Source: Oscillospiraceae bacterium (GTDB taxonomy: Bacteria; Bacillota; Clostridia; Oscillospirales; Oscillospiraceae). Taken from it: DNA of 50,414 bases. The DNA lies in assembly GCA_017632035.1 (NCBI GenBank), contig JAGBSG010000056.1:1-50414 (forward strand). Direction: 5' to 3'. Under the pieces are notes generated by a model. The model was not told the origin of the DNA. It worked only from the letters and a program-made list of their open reading frames with translations, and did no database searches. Shown here piece after piece: positions 35,723 through 44,065 of this stretch. How positions within the stretch are numbered: position 1 is the stretch's first letter; each line of letters opens with the position of its first letter. The position numbers and the translations under genes are program-made.

Positions 35723-36229
35723 TTATAGCAAGCTGTCCAGATCGCTGTAGTTCTTGCCAGCGATACGAACAATGCCTGCCATGCGGTCAATAAGCCACAT
35801 TTCCTGTCCGTCTACGAACAGGTTATAGCGAGTGGTTGCAATGGTGCACTCGTTCTCGCTTGCCTCGCCAACAGTCACACCGATGCCGGGGATTTTGTTG
35901 GGAATGCCTTTAATGAAAGCTTTACAACCCACGTTCTTGGTAACGCCGTTTGCATCCGTAACGGTCTGCGCCCAACGGAACTCCAAAGGCTTCATGTCGG
36001 GCTTAATGAGAGAACGCAGACCCATATCCGCACCAATTTTGGTGATGGCGGTCTCCATGTTCTCAATCAGCTGCCAGATGGGAATGCTGAATGTGCCCAT
36101 AGCCTGCAAGTCAGCAGTCAAGGGCGTTACTTCGGGCAGGGTGATGGCGGTATCCCGTGCCACCAACACGCCCTCAGAATAGGCGGTAGTGCCGATAACG
36201 GGACCGCAGATGTTCACAAACTTAGACAT
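35723..36229 (-). CDS. Major tail tube protein
   Basis: A 168-residue P2 FII-type tube protein: FVNICGPVIGTTAYSEGVLV, then the MGTFSIPIWQLIENMETAIT and LKPDMKPLEFRWAQTV-type elements and DRMAGIVRIAGKNY at the end. It forms the inner tube of the contractile tail. The stop is 3 nt from the end of a strong terminator region. Located directly after the sheath gene, as in P2. Confidence 0.9.
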   Translation of the reverse strand: MSKFVNICGPVIGTTAYSEGVLVARDTAITLPEVTPLTADLQAMGTFSIPIWQLIENMETAITKIGADMGLRSLIKPDMKPLEFRWAQTVTDANGVTKNVGCKAFIKGIPNKIPGIGVTVGEASENECTIATTRYNLFVDGQEMWLIDRMAGIVRIAGKNYSDLDSLL

Positions 36230-36232
36230 TGC

Positions 36233-37699
36233 TTACACCTCCCCAAAATAGCTGTCAAAGCCGTCCGTAGTGTATGCGACCTTCATAGTGCCGCTCTTGA
36301 AAGGCGGAGTGGGAGTGCCCTTAAAGCCCCACGTGAAGTTGCCCTCCACCAAGTCGCCGGTGGTGTTCTCGGATGCCACGAACTCCACAACGGGAGTGCC
36401 GATGAAAGCACCGATAGCAGCCAGTGCATCCATCTTCTCCTGCTCACGGTTCTTGATGGTGTCAGCCATTGCCTTGGTCATGGGCTGGTCAATGGTCAGC
36501 GCGTGCTCCTGCTGGAAGCTGTTGGACACATACATCATCAGACGGATGGAATTGTCAAACACCACGCGGTTGTCGGTGATAGCGCCGAACTTATAAGCAG
36601 CGGTGTGAGGACCCCACAGCACCCACAGACCGCCCCAGAATACCACAGTAGTGATGCCCTCGGCATTCAACTCGTTTGCACGCTTCTGGTCAAATCCACG
36701 GTTGGTGCTACCCGCACCGAAATACTGCTTGACAACGGGAACAGCCTTGTTAGAGGGGCTTTCCATGGGGATGCCGTTGTTCTGTGCATCCACAGTCAGC
36801 ATCTGCCACACGCCCAAAGTGGAGCCGTGGTAGAGGTTGCCTTCGTTGTCCTTTGCCATGGGCCAGAACACCTTGGCTCTCTCGCTGATGTAGGCGTTAT
36901 CGGTTTTCCACTTATTCGCCGCCTCGATAGTGTCAACCTTGGTTGCACCATCCAGAACGGGAATGTCGGCGCACACGATAGCATCCCAGTGACCGTTGAT
37001 TTTGGTGCCAGCGGTAATCATTGCGTTATAAACCTCGGTTTCGTGGCTCCAACCGGGGCAGCAGATGATGTTGGGAATGAGGCTCAGTTCCGGATATACC
37101 AGACCCAAGCAGCCCAAGCCGGAATATTCACCTGCTGCGGTAGCGCCGCCGATAACATCCTCCGCAGTCACCTGTGCGGGATCCACCTCGGAATAAGTAG
37201 CCTGCAAAGTGCCGGTAATAGCTGTGCCGATGCTGTTAATGATTACCTGCCCCTTGGTGAAATCGTAGTCAATGGCAAAATCGGTGCCCTCCACCTTGTC
37301 CGCCAGTACCAGAGTGTCCAGAATGATGGTGTCGCTCTCGAAGGTAGCGCGACCATTCACGAAGGACAGGCTCTTGGTAGTTTCGGCGGTTTTCTTGTGA
37401 GTGGCAGGGTCAAGAACGTTGATTGCCACAATGGGGCCGATATTGCCGAGCGTGTTGTTGAAATGAACCTTGAACGCTTCGCACAGGTCGAACAGCGCCC
37501 AGTTGCTGGAGTAGCCCATATAGCGAGTTGCAGAGGCATAATCCGTCAACTTGACAGGGGCATTCACATATGCTTCATACCCTCTTACAAGGTTGACAGG
37601 TGCAATGCCAACATAGACGGCGACCGTGCCGCTCTGTGCAGCCACCGCGCCGACGCTTGCTGCAAACTCGCCATAAGTGCCGTGTTTGTAGTCAGCCAT
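36233..37699 (-). CDS. Contractile tail sheath protein
   Basis: A 488-residue sheath subunit. N-terminal: HGTYGEFAASVGAVAAQSGT and TVAVYVGIAPVNLVRGYEAY. The centre has LVYPELSLIPNIICCPGW, and the conserved C-terminal domain MTKAMADTIKNREQEKMDAL, as in FI-type sheaths. It shows that the particle is a myovirus. The neighbouring tube gene follows after 3 nt. Confidence 0.9.
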   Translation of the reverse strand: MADYKHGTYGEFAASVGAVAAQSGTVAVYVGIAPVNLVRGYEAYVNAPVKLTDYASATRYMGYSSNWALFDLCEAFKVHFNNTLGNIGPIVAINVLDPATHKKTAETTKSLSFVNGRATFESDTIILDTLVLADKVEGTDFAIDYDFTKGQVIINSIGTAITGTLQATYSEVDPAQVTAEDVIGGATAAGEYSGLGCLGLVYPELSLIPNIICCPGWSHETEVYNAMITAGTKINGHWDAIVCADIPVLDGATKVDTIEAANKWKTDNAYISERAKVFWPMAKDNEGNLYHGSTLGVWQMLTVDAQNNGIPMESPSNKAVPVVKQYFGAGSTNRGFDQKRANELNAEGITTVVFWGGLWVLWGPHTAAYKFGAITDNRVVFDNSIRLMMYVSNSFQQEHALTIDQPMTKAMADTIKNREQEKMDALAAIGAFIGTPVVEFVASENTTGDLVEGNFTWGFKGTPTPPFKSGTMKVAYTTDGFDSYFGEV

Positions 37700-37711
37700 T
37701 TATTTCCCTCC

Positions 37712-38329
37712 TTAAAGGAATTCTTGTATTTTGTCAATATTCCGCATAAGCGGATATTTTAATTGGAAAGTTACCCATGTGAACCAGAACGGGTAATAGT
37801 CCGGGATGGCCTCCTGCTCGGTCAGCGGACCGTATTTAACGGCGACGGAGCGGTCGATCTCATACCCGGAAACGTTCGTCACGCTCTCAACAGCGTTAAC
37901 GGCAAGGTCTGTGAAGTTCCACGCATCCCGCCAGCCTTCGCCGTTTCGTTCAAACTTCTTCTCTTCACTGGTGTCTTTTTGCCACTGGAAAGGATCGTCC
38001 GGATGAACAACAAAGGTGTCTGCTGAGTGCGTGCCGGGGTTCCATGTGGAAAGCAGAAACTGGATGCCCATAGTTCCGGTCATGCTCTGCAGGTCGTCTA
38101 CACCCTCAGAGAAGCGGACGCACAAAGATGGGAAAGCAGACGGAATGTTGCGGGGCAGCTTATCCTCGGTAGGAACATACATGGTGAACGCAACGGGGTG
38201 CGCTGTTTTGTGCTCATAGCCTTCATCGTTGGCTTCTGTGTTTTTGGGCGGCACCTTCAACTCAATTTTGGAGCATATATTCTGCCGTGCCCACTCTGTC
38301 ACATCGTCCAGAATTTTAACTATTGACAT
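37712..38329 (-). CDS. Putative tail completion/neck protein, 205 aa
   Basis: It starts VKILDDVTEWARQNICSKIE and has FTMYVPTEDKLPRNIPSAFP, DVLSTWNPGTHSAD-like segment (LSTWNPGTHSADTF) and a final FWFTWVTFQLKYPLMRNIDK. It lies between the FII-like head completion gene and the sheath gene, the position of tail terminator or U-like proteins. I recognise a family in Clostridia myophages, but not with a firm name. Confidence 0.55.
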   Translation of the reverse strand: MSIVKILDDVTEWARQNICSKIELKVPPKNTEANDEGYEHKTAHPVAFTMYVPTEDKLPRNIPSAFPSLCVRFSEGVDDLQSMTGTMGIQFLLSTWNPGTHSADTFVVHPDDPFQWQKDTSEEKKFERNGEGWRDAWNFTDLAVNAVESVTNVSGYEIDRSVAVKYGPLTEQEAIPDYYPFWFTWVTFQLKYPLMRNIDKIQEFL

Positions 38330-38344
38330 TTCGCAACGCCCCCT

Positions 38345-38662
38345 TTACGCGACGATATTTTCGCGCAGTGCAATCGTCGCCACACCCATTGCCTCCGTCC
38401 AGTCGTCAATAAGGCACTCACGTCCATTGACATTCAGACTGGAACCGGGAGCTTTCCGGGGTGGCAGATCCGCAGCAGATGCATGGAACAGTGTTGCACT
38501 TTCTGCAACCGCCAAATCTTGACCGCCCTGCCGTTCCTTCAGCTGGTCGTTGTCGATCACGATGAGAACGGTTTTGCCCTCAATCCGATACGGCTCACCG
38601 AAGAAGTTACTATCCAGAAAAGTGGCGGCAATATCTGCCGCCACCATATCTTTGAATCCCAT
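38345..38662 (-). CDS. Head-tail joining protein (FII-like)
   Basis: A 105-residue protein: MGFKDMVAADIAATFLDSNF, GEPYRIEGKTVLIVIDND and the C-terminal LNVNGRECLIDDWTEAMGV. This fits the FII-type head completion proteins that follow a lambda-type major capsid gene and connect head and tail. Its start overlaps the stop of the 38662-39114 gene. Confidence 0.65.
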   Translation of the reverse strand: MGFKDMVAADIAATFLDSNFFGEPYRIEGKTVLIVIDNDQLKERQGGQDLAVAESATLFHASAADLPPRKAPGSSLNVNGRECLIDDWTEAMGVATIALRENIVA

Positions 38663-39114
38663 TACTGCACCGCCTCGGATGCATCGAACACGGGAGCAGG
38701 TTCGCCGTCCTCGTCCTCGGCATCCTCTTTCTGCGCCTCCGTGATAGCTTTGATCATAGAGGCTTTGGAAGCGTTGGACTTAAAGGTTAGACCGTATTCG
38801 TTGCCCAATTCGTGCAATTCTTTTGCGGATAGCGTTTCAAGGTCAACGATTTCCTCCACCACATCTGCCTCGTCGATATCGACGGGAGGTGTTTCGTCAA
38901 AACCGATAGGATCCTGTTCTTCCTCGGTTTCTGCCTCGGGTTCTTCCGGCTCCTGCTCAGCCTTGACGGCACGCACGTACTCTGCAACACCGAGCCTTAC
39001 CAGCCGTTTTTCCTGTTCCGGCAGCAGTTCAAAGGGTTCATCGGCTTCGGTCTTAGGACGGACAATGCCGTTTTTATCGACGTAACCGTAAACGCCGTGG
39101 ACGATTTTAATCAT
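38662..39114 (-). CDS. SAP/HeH-domain protein, lambda FI-like position
   Basis: A 150-residue acidic protein. Residues 10-50: YVDKNGIVRPKTEADEPFEL and EQEKRLVRLGVAEYVRA. An E/P-rich linker follows, then a C-terminal helix-extended-helix/SAP-like motif LSAKELHELGNEYGLTF-KSNASKASMIKAI, often found in head genes after the capsid gene. A role in prohead-terminase contacts, as for lambda FI, is inferred from position and acidity. Confidence 0.65.
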   Translation of the reverse strand: MIKIVHGVYGYVDKNGIVRPKTEADEPFELLPEQEKRLVRLGVAEYVRAVKAEQEPEEPEAETEEEQDPIGFDETPPVDIDEADVVEEIVDLETLSAKELHELGNEYGLTFKSNASKASMIKAITEAQKEDAEDEDGEPAPVFDASEAVQ

Positions 39115-39126
39115 GCGAATGCCTCC

Positions 39127-40188
39127 TTAGTCCAGAACCTTTGCCACGATGAACGGGTTCTTGTTGTTGGGAATCAGCAGAGGACAAGCGCTCAAGGTCA
39201 GAGAGCGGGTGTTGCCGTCTGCGTTGGACAGATACTTAGGCACACGCTTGCCGGTGTAGGTATGGAACAGACCGTCGGACTGCTCGACCTGGGAAACAGC
39301 ACCGTACAGGGTGCGACCTGCGCCGGGAGCGGTCAAAATGACAGACTTGGCATCAATGTATGCCTTGGTCTCGCTGCCCTCGGTGTATTCCTCGTCGTAG
39401 CAGATAACGTCGATCAAACGACCCTTTGCGTTCAGAGTTGCAATGTGGGTTGCACCATGAGGCAGGGTCTTGGGGTCGATGCGGCCGGCTTCGTAATTCT
39501 TCAAATCCAACAGCTTCTGAATTTCTGCGTTTGCCAGAATAGCATCGGCAGCATCAGCACCGACAACCAGTTCAGTTGCACCCAGACCACGCTTAGTCAG
39601 CAGACGAGCCATTGCGCCCAGGTCGGCCAGAACACCGGCATAGTCCTTGCCCCAATTGCCAGTGGGAGTGTACTGCCAAGTGCTGTCGCCGTTTGCAAAG
39701 TTGATGTGCTTTTCGTCGGCAACATCCACATCGTCGGCGATGTGCTTCATTACGCAGGCATTGGTCTGCATAACTTCGGCAGCCATAGCTTCCTCACGGC
39801 GGGAAATCATATCGGACAGTTCCTGTGCATCTTTCAGAACCAGAGCACGCTGGCGCTGTTCGGGAGTCAGCTGAGAAAGCAGAGCCTCACCGAAGCCACG
39901 CTTGTTCAGATCGTCGATGGTCAGCATACGGCGGGGAGCCACGAAAGGAGGCTCAAAGCGCTGTACTTCGTAGCCGTTACGCAGAACGGTAACGCCACCC
40001 TTGCGAGGTGCTACAAAGGGAGCGACGCGCTTGCTGCCGTCCTTGTACTCTACCAGCACGTCATTGGTAGCGAAGATGTCGGATGCCGCATTGGTAGGGA
40101 AGTAGCGGTCACGCAGGAAAGTAGTGGGGGGAGTCAGCTGCTCCACCGCCATCAGCAGGTTATGAGTTTCAAAAAAGTTAAAAGGCAT
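39127..40188 (-). CDS. Major capsid protein (lambda gpE-like)
   Basis: A 353-residue lambda E-type capsid protein. It has an N-terminal MAVEQLTPPTTFLRDRYFPT, EYKDGSKRVAPFVAPRKGG, then RALVLKDAQELSDMISRREE, and the C-terminal PLLIPNNKNPFIVAKVLD. Protease, scaffold, decoration and capsid genes are in the order C-Nu3-D-E of lambda. The capsid self-assembles into a T=7-type shell in relatives. Confidence 0.9.
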   Translation of the reverse strand: MPFNFFETHNLLMAVEQLTPPTTFLRDRYFPTNAASDIFATNDVLVEYKDGSKRVAPFVAPRKGGVTVLRNGYEVQRFEPPFVAPRRMLTIDDLNKRGFGEALLSQLTPEQRQRALVLKDAQELSDMISRREEAMAAEVMQTNACVMKHIADDVDVADEKHINFANGDSTWQYTPTGNWGKDYAGVLADLGAMARLLTKRGLGATELVVGADAADAILANAEIQKLLDLKNYEAGRIDPKTLPHGATHIATLNAKGRLIDVICYDEEYTEGSETKAYIDAKSVILTAPGAGRTLYGAVSQVEQSDGLFHTYTGKRVPKYLSNADGNTRSLTLSACPLLIPNNKNPFIVAKVLD

Positions 40189-40204
40189 AGTTTATTACCT
40201 CCTC

Positions 40205-40576
40205 TTAGTATTCGATGGCATCTGCAAGCAGAATGCCGCTCTTACGCAGAATTTCTTCGTCAGCAGCGGTCAGTGCGTAGCCAGCACCAACAATCAGTGC
40301 GTTACGGTTGAAATGACCGGTGCGGTATGCAATACCGACGGGATCAGCAGCGGTATCGCAGTCCTCTGCCAGCACATACAGTGCCTTAGAAGAGGATGCC
40401 GCAGCGGACAGGGCGGCGAAATCTGCACCGCCGGGAGTGCCGGAAACAACGGTGCCACGCTTTACAACACCGGCTGCGACCAGCTTTACAGTTACAACGT
40501 CAGCCTCGGGGATGTTCTCTACGAACAGCTTGTCGAAACCGACAGTGCCGATGGTTTCGTTCAGTACCTTGCTCAT
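40205..40576 (-). CDS. Head decoration protein (lambda gpD-like)
   Basis: A 123-residue protein of the head decoration family: NETIGTVGFDKLFVENIPEA, VAAGVVKRGTVVSGTPGG and AEDCDTAADPVGIAYRTGHF. D-like trimers fix the expanded capsid against internal DNA pressure. The start overlaps the stop of the protease/scaffold gene. Confidence 0.85.
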   Translation of the reverse strand: MSKVLNETIGTVGFDKLFVENIPEADVVTVKLVAAGVVKRGTVVSGTPGGADFAALSAAASSSKALYVLAEDCDTAADPVGIAYRTGHFNRNALIVGAGYALTAADEEILRKSGILLADAIEY

Positions 40577-40983
40577 TACTTGTTACCTCCATTCATCTTG
40601 TTAAACAGTGCCACGGCTTCGTCAGCCGCTGCCTTTGCATCGTCGGGGTTGCCGACGTTTACCTCGGGGCCTGCGTTGGGTGTTGCAGCCACATTTGCTA
40701 CACCGGAAGCATTTGCATCGGCTGCCATGTTGTTGAGCATGGTGTTGCCGATGGCGGCCTGTGCCTGCATGGCTTTAAATGCCAACTGCTCGGCAGTCAA
40801 GGGATTTGTGCCAAACTTGGCATCGGTGATAAGGGTCTGGTCAGCAATCGCATTCTGGATCGCTTCGATACCCTGGATGCGGGCGCGTTCGTTGTTGGCA
40901 CCCTCGGTTCTTGCGGCATTCTCCACCTGTGCTACCAGGTCGGGGTGTGCCGCTCTCAGTTCGTCCACGTTGGTAATGGGCAT
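40576..40983 (-). CDS. Nested scaffold protein (Nu3-like) from internal start
   Basis: Inside the protease gene, in the same frame, ATG at 40983 is preceded by AAGGAGTG about 7 nt upstream. It would make a separate 135-residue protein beginning MPITNVDELRAAHPDLVAQV, helical, with a Q/A-rich end NEAVALFNKMNGGN-like. Lambda Nu3 scaffold is nested in gene C in exactly this way. The internal start is seen; production as separate protein is inference. Confidence 0.65.
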   Translation of the reverse strand: MPITNVDELRAAHPDLVAQVENAARTEGANNERARIQGIEAIQNAIADQTLITDAKFGTNPLTAEQLAFKAMQAQAAIGNTMLNNMAADANASGVANVAATPNAGPEVNVGNPDDAKAAADEAVALFNKMNGGNK

Positions 40984-41778
40984 TTCTTCTTCACTCCTTG
41001 TTTGATTTTGTGGATTGTTGTTATCTACAGGCAGCACAGGTGCTGCGTTAGATACGGGTGCGGTGGGCATAACCTCAATGCCTGCCGGGATGTTGGTTAA
41101 GCCACGAGCGGACATTGCCACACCGTTGACAATGAGGTGTGCCTTGTCCGGGGTTAGGCTCATGGATACCGGTGTATCCTCACCGATAACCTCGTCGGCA
41201 AAGCCTGCCTCCACAGCATCAGCGCCGGTCAGCCAAGTTTCCTTGTCCACCATATTTTTGATGGTGTCTTTGTCCTTTCCGGTTGCCTCTGCATAGATGT
41301 TGATGCCTGCTTTGTTGTGAGCCTCCAACTGCTTTTTCACGGAGTTCAAGTCCTGTACTTGGTAATAGCCGTACAGGAAACCGGCGGCTCCATGAATCAT
41401 AAGGTTACTGCCTGCGTTTACCTTGCGGGTGTCACCAGCCATGAAAATCAAAGAGCCAGCGGACGCAGCCAAACCATCGTTGATGGTCGTGACCTTTGCC
41501 GCCAGCCCTTTCAGCCGGTTATAAATTGCGATACCTGCGTACATATCACCGCCGACGCTGTTGATATGCACGGTGATGCTGTCCTTGCCGGACAGTTCCT
41601 CCAAATCCCGCAGGAATTCATCCTGTGCGATAAAATTGCCGGGGATGGGTTCACCTGTCCACCAATCAACGGGACGGGACTGCACGACTTCGCCGTACAT
41701 ATTGATCTCTGCGCTGTTGGCTTCCGTGTTCACCACGATGTTATAGGGAATCAGCGGTGTTTTCGTAATTTGGGGCAC
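40576..41778 (-). CDS. ClpP-type capsid maturation protease (lambda C-like)
   Basis: A 400-residue protein. Residues 1-200 form an S14/ClpP-type protease: EINMYGEVVQSRPVDWWTGE, VHINSVGGDMYAGIAIYNRL, the catalytic Ser around 106 in DGLAASAGSL and His in NLMIHGAAG (about 129). The C-terminal part from about residue 266 is scaffold-like and has its own start. It processes and matures the prohead. Order portal-protease-D-E is as in lambda. Confidence 0.9.
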   Translation of the reverse strand: MPQITKTPLIPYNIVVNTEANSAEINMYGEVVQSRPVDWWTGEPIPGNFIAQDEFLRDLEELSGKDSITVHINSVGGDMYAGIAIYNRLKGLAAKVTTINDGLAASAGSLIFMAGDTRKVNAGSNLMIHGAAGFLYGYYQVQDLNSVKKQLEAHNKAGINIYAEATGKDKDTIKNMVDKETWLTGADAVEAGFADEVIGEDTPVSMSLTPDKAHLIVNGVAMSARGLTNIPAGIEVMPTAPVSNAAPVLPVDNNNPQNQTRSEEEMPITNVDELRAAHPDLVAQVENAARTEGANNERARIQGIEAIQNAIADQTLITDAKFGTNPLTAEQLAFKAMQAQAAIGNTMLNNMAADANASGVANVAATPNAGPEVNVGNPDDAKAAADEAVALFNKMNGGNK

Positions 41779-41793
41779 ATTATCACTCCTTTG

Positions 41794-43374
41794 CTATTCA
41801 TCGTCCGGAGGTTCCGGCTCCGGCTCCGGTTCTGTAGGTGGCTTGACAGTTTGGGTATTCTGTGCATTCGCCCCGTTGGCTTTCCGCAACCGTTCATTTT
41901 CAGAGGTCAGCTTGTCAACATTGGATGCATACTCGCTGCCGTTCAAGCGGATTGCTTCGGCCTCACGGGTAGAGAATCCGTTCTCAACCGCCATCTGTGC
42001 CGCCTGTACTTCCTTCGTCGGGTCAAGCTGTCCCTGCGACGGGCCGATCCATTCACTCTGCAAATATGCCTGCCGAATCAGCGGGTCTGTCAAGAAACCG
42101 GGAGCAATGATGCGACCACGGGCAACAGCCTCTGTCATCCATGCTTCGAATACCGGTCGGCAGAAACTCTTCGTCAGCCATTCACGGCGCATTTTGAATG
42201 CTTTCCAAGCCTCCAACAGAGCACCACGGCTAGCGGAATAACTGGAATTGAACGACATGAGTAGAAGGTCAGCCGGTTCCTCCAACGCAGCACCTACCTG
42301 CTCACACATGGCTCGCATAAAGACATTAAAGCCGGTGTTGGGATGCGTAGGACTGCCGAAAGCCACATCCTCGCCCGGTTCCATAATGACCGTGTTACCT
42401 GGCCCCATTTCGTAGTCGGTCGGGTCTTTGCTGACCTCATGCACATCTGTGCTGGCAGGCTCCCCGAATGGCATTTCTGTTGTATCGCCCTCGGTCTTGA
42501 CAAATGCCGTAAAAAATGACTGCACAATGGCAGCCATGATTTCAGCCTCTGTATATCGGCGCATCTGCAACAGCGGTTCCATTACCTGTGCCAAATACGG
42601 AACGCCTCGGTACTGTTCGCACCGCTCGGAATCCATAATGTGCAGGATGTTCGGCAGTCCGGTTTCTTTTCCGTATGCCTCAACCCTTACAAACTTAGTG
42701 GGCTCCAGCGTGTTTTGGAATGGGTAAGTGTTTGCGATGTGGTACGCAACGATCCGTCCGTTTCTGTCTACTTCCACGCCATCATAAATAGGGTTACCGT
42801 TTGCGGCTTTTCCGGTAGTGGACAGCATGGTAATGCCACCATCTGCCGTGGGTGTTCGTACCCGGTCAGCTTCAAGCAAGTGCAGACGTAAGGAATAGGG
42901 TTGCATCTTCGTGGATTCGTACCTGCGGAACAGACAGAAACAGTCGCCAGACATAGGCCATGCCAACATTGCCAACTGCTGCAGTCCGTAGAAGTCGTTA
43001 ATGCCAGTAGCATCACACGAATCTTTGCGCTCTGCCCACAAAGCAAACTCAGCCTCTATTTGCTTCTGCAACTTCTCTGCTGCCTCCGGTGTCATGCCCA
43101 GCACTTCCCGGTTGATGGTGGATTTCAGACGCAGTCCGTTACCCACGACATTTGTCCGCTGTCGTTTAAGTGCTGCGGTGGCAATTGGAGCCGCCATGTA
43201 CAGCATACGGCTGCGCTGTCGCAGAGTGTAGTTAGCCTCGTTGATATCCTCGGCTGGGCTGCCGGAAGCGGCAAGGAAGCCTTTCAGCGCCCGCTTGGTA
43301 TAGCTTGCGCCGGCATCCGAATATCCTTTGTTAATCGGATTGAGTGCGGTTTTACGATAAACTTGTGCTTTTAT
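41794..43374 (-). CDS. Portal protein (lambda gpB-like), non-canonical start
   Basis: The first ATG in frame (43206) is too far inside. Upstream the frame stays open for 56 more codons, which encode family-typical sequence (NPINKGYSDAGASYTKRALK, then GFLAASGSPAEDINEANY, TLRQRSR), back to the site AAAGGAGGG. Near it only GTT (43377) or ATA (43374) can be the start, so the gene has no standard start codon, or carries a base change. I place it at ATA, giving about 526 residues (lambda B 533). Further motifs: WPMSGDCFCLFRRY and MSFNSSYSASRGALLEAWKA. The portal forms the dodecameric channel for packaging. Confidence 0.85.
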   Translation of the reverse strand: MKAQVYRKTALNPINKGYSDAGASYTKRALKGFLAASGSPAEDINEANYTLRQRSRMLYMAAPIATAALKRQRTNVVGNGLRLKSTINREVLGMTPEAAEKLQKQIEAEFALWAERKDSCDATGINDFYGLQQLAMLAWPMSGDCFCLFRRYESTKMQPYSLRLHLLEADRVRTPTADGGITMLSTTGKAANGNPIYDGVEVDRNGRIVAYHIANTYPFQNTLEPTKFVRVEAYGKETGLPNILHIMDSERCEQYRGVPYLAQVMEPLLQMRRYTEAEIMAAIVQSFFTAFVKTEGDTTEMPFGEPASTDVHEVSKDPTDYEMGPGNTVIMEPGEDVAFGSPTHPNTGFNVFMRAMCEQVGAALEEPADLLLMSFNSSYSASRGALLEAWKAFKMRREWLTKSFCRPVFEAWMTEAVARGRIIAPGFLTDPLIRQAYLQSEWIGPSQGQLDPTKEVQAAQMAVENGFSTREAEAIRLNGSEYASNVDKLTSENERLRKANGANAQNTQTVKPPTEPEPEPEPPDDE

Positions 43375-43421
43375 AACGCTCTCCCTCCTTTCTTGCGTTT
43401 TATATCAAAGCCAGACAATGG

Positions 43422-43625
43422 TCAGCCTTCGATATTCTCGGTCTTGGTGGGCTTTTTCTCGTGCTGAGTGCCAAAGTAGAAAGACACCACCATGGAAACG
43501 ACGAGCATTGCGTCGTTGGGTTCGATATCGCCACGCAGGGCGAGGACGGCAAAAACAGCAATCACAACCAGAGTGACGATGGTTTTTACCTTGATGAGGT
43601 TTGCAAAATTCTTCAGAACTTCCAT
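43422..43625 (-). CDS. Holin
   Basis: A 67-residue protein with two hydrophobic segments, TIVTLVVIAVFAVLALRG and AMLVVSMVVSFYFG, and a charged C-terminal tail HEKKPTKTENIEG. This is a class II-like holin. It lies next to an endolysin and another small membrane protein, between terminase and portal genes, which is an unusual location. Confidence 0.75.
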   Translation of the reverse strand: MEVLKNFANLIKVKTIVTLVVIAVFAVLALRGDIEPNDAMLVVSMVVSFYFGTQHEKKPTKTENIEG

Positions 43626-43638
43626 ATATATACCTCCG

Positions 43639-44058
43639 TTACTGCAAAAAGGTGTGTTCTGTCAAACACCGTTGATATGTGCTGACAATCTGTTTTTCTG
43701 TTATTTTTGTGCGCTCGTTTTTGAAATCCGGATGATCACGACAGTAATCGTTGTATGTCGTAATATCTTCCAGAATGTTGTCGAAGTGTTCCTTGCTGTG
43801 CTTCTTTCCCTGGTATAGCTCGTCACCAAAGCGGAGGATCCTCACTCTAGCAGATTTTGCCTCGTTTTCCTCTTGCCTATCGGACAGCTGCTGCACCTTC
43901 TCTTTTAAGATGGCAACCTCGTCGATTACATTTCCGTTCAGCCTCTTTCCAAACCAGCGCAGGATTGCCGTCCAAGGGTTGATCTTGATAGGTGATATCT
44001 CAACAAGCCCGGACAGCGCAAGCAGTGCGCCGATTATCCACTTGTACATTTCTTCCAT
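43639..44058 (-). CDS. Holin-like / lysis accessory membrane protein
   Basis: ATG at 44058 with AAAGGATAA upstream; 139 residues. There is one strong hydrophobic helix at the N-terminus (WIIGALLALSGLVEI), then SPIKINPWTAILRWFGKRLN, and a helical cytoplasmic domain with coiled-coil character (VAILKEKVQQLSDRQEENEA). Such proteins lie beside endolysin genes in gut Clostridia phages. A holin or pinholin function is likely but not certain. Confidence 0.65.
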   Translation of the reverse strand: MEEMYKWIIGALLALSGLVEISPIKINPWTAILRWFGKRLNGNVIDEVAILKEKVQQLSDRQEENEAKSARVRILRFGDELYQGKKHSKEHFDNILEDITTYNDYCRDHPDFKNERTKITEKQIVSTYQRCLTEHTFLQ

Positions 44059-44065
44059 CCGCAGG

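Noticed and set aside
36503..37762. Long rightward open frame (419 codons) opposite the tail sheath gene
   Set aside because: It is antisense to a certain sheath gene, shows no domain, has unlikely Cys/His-rich composition and no ribosome binding site.
39097..40311. Long rightward open frame opposite the major capsid gene
   Set aside because: A shadow of a highly biased capsid gene; low-complexity composition and no binding site.
41317..42264. Rightward open frame opposite protease and portal genes
   Set aside because: Shadow frame that crosses two real genes; no motif or start signal.
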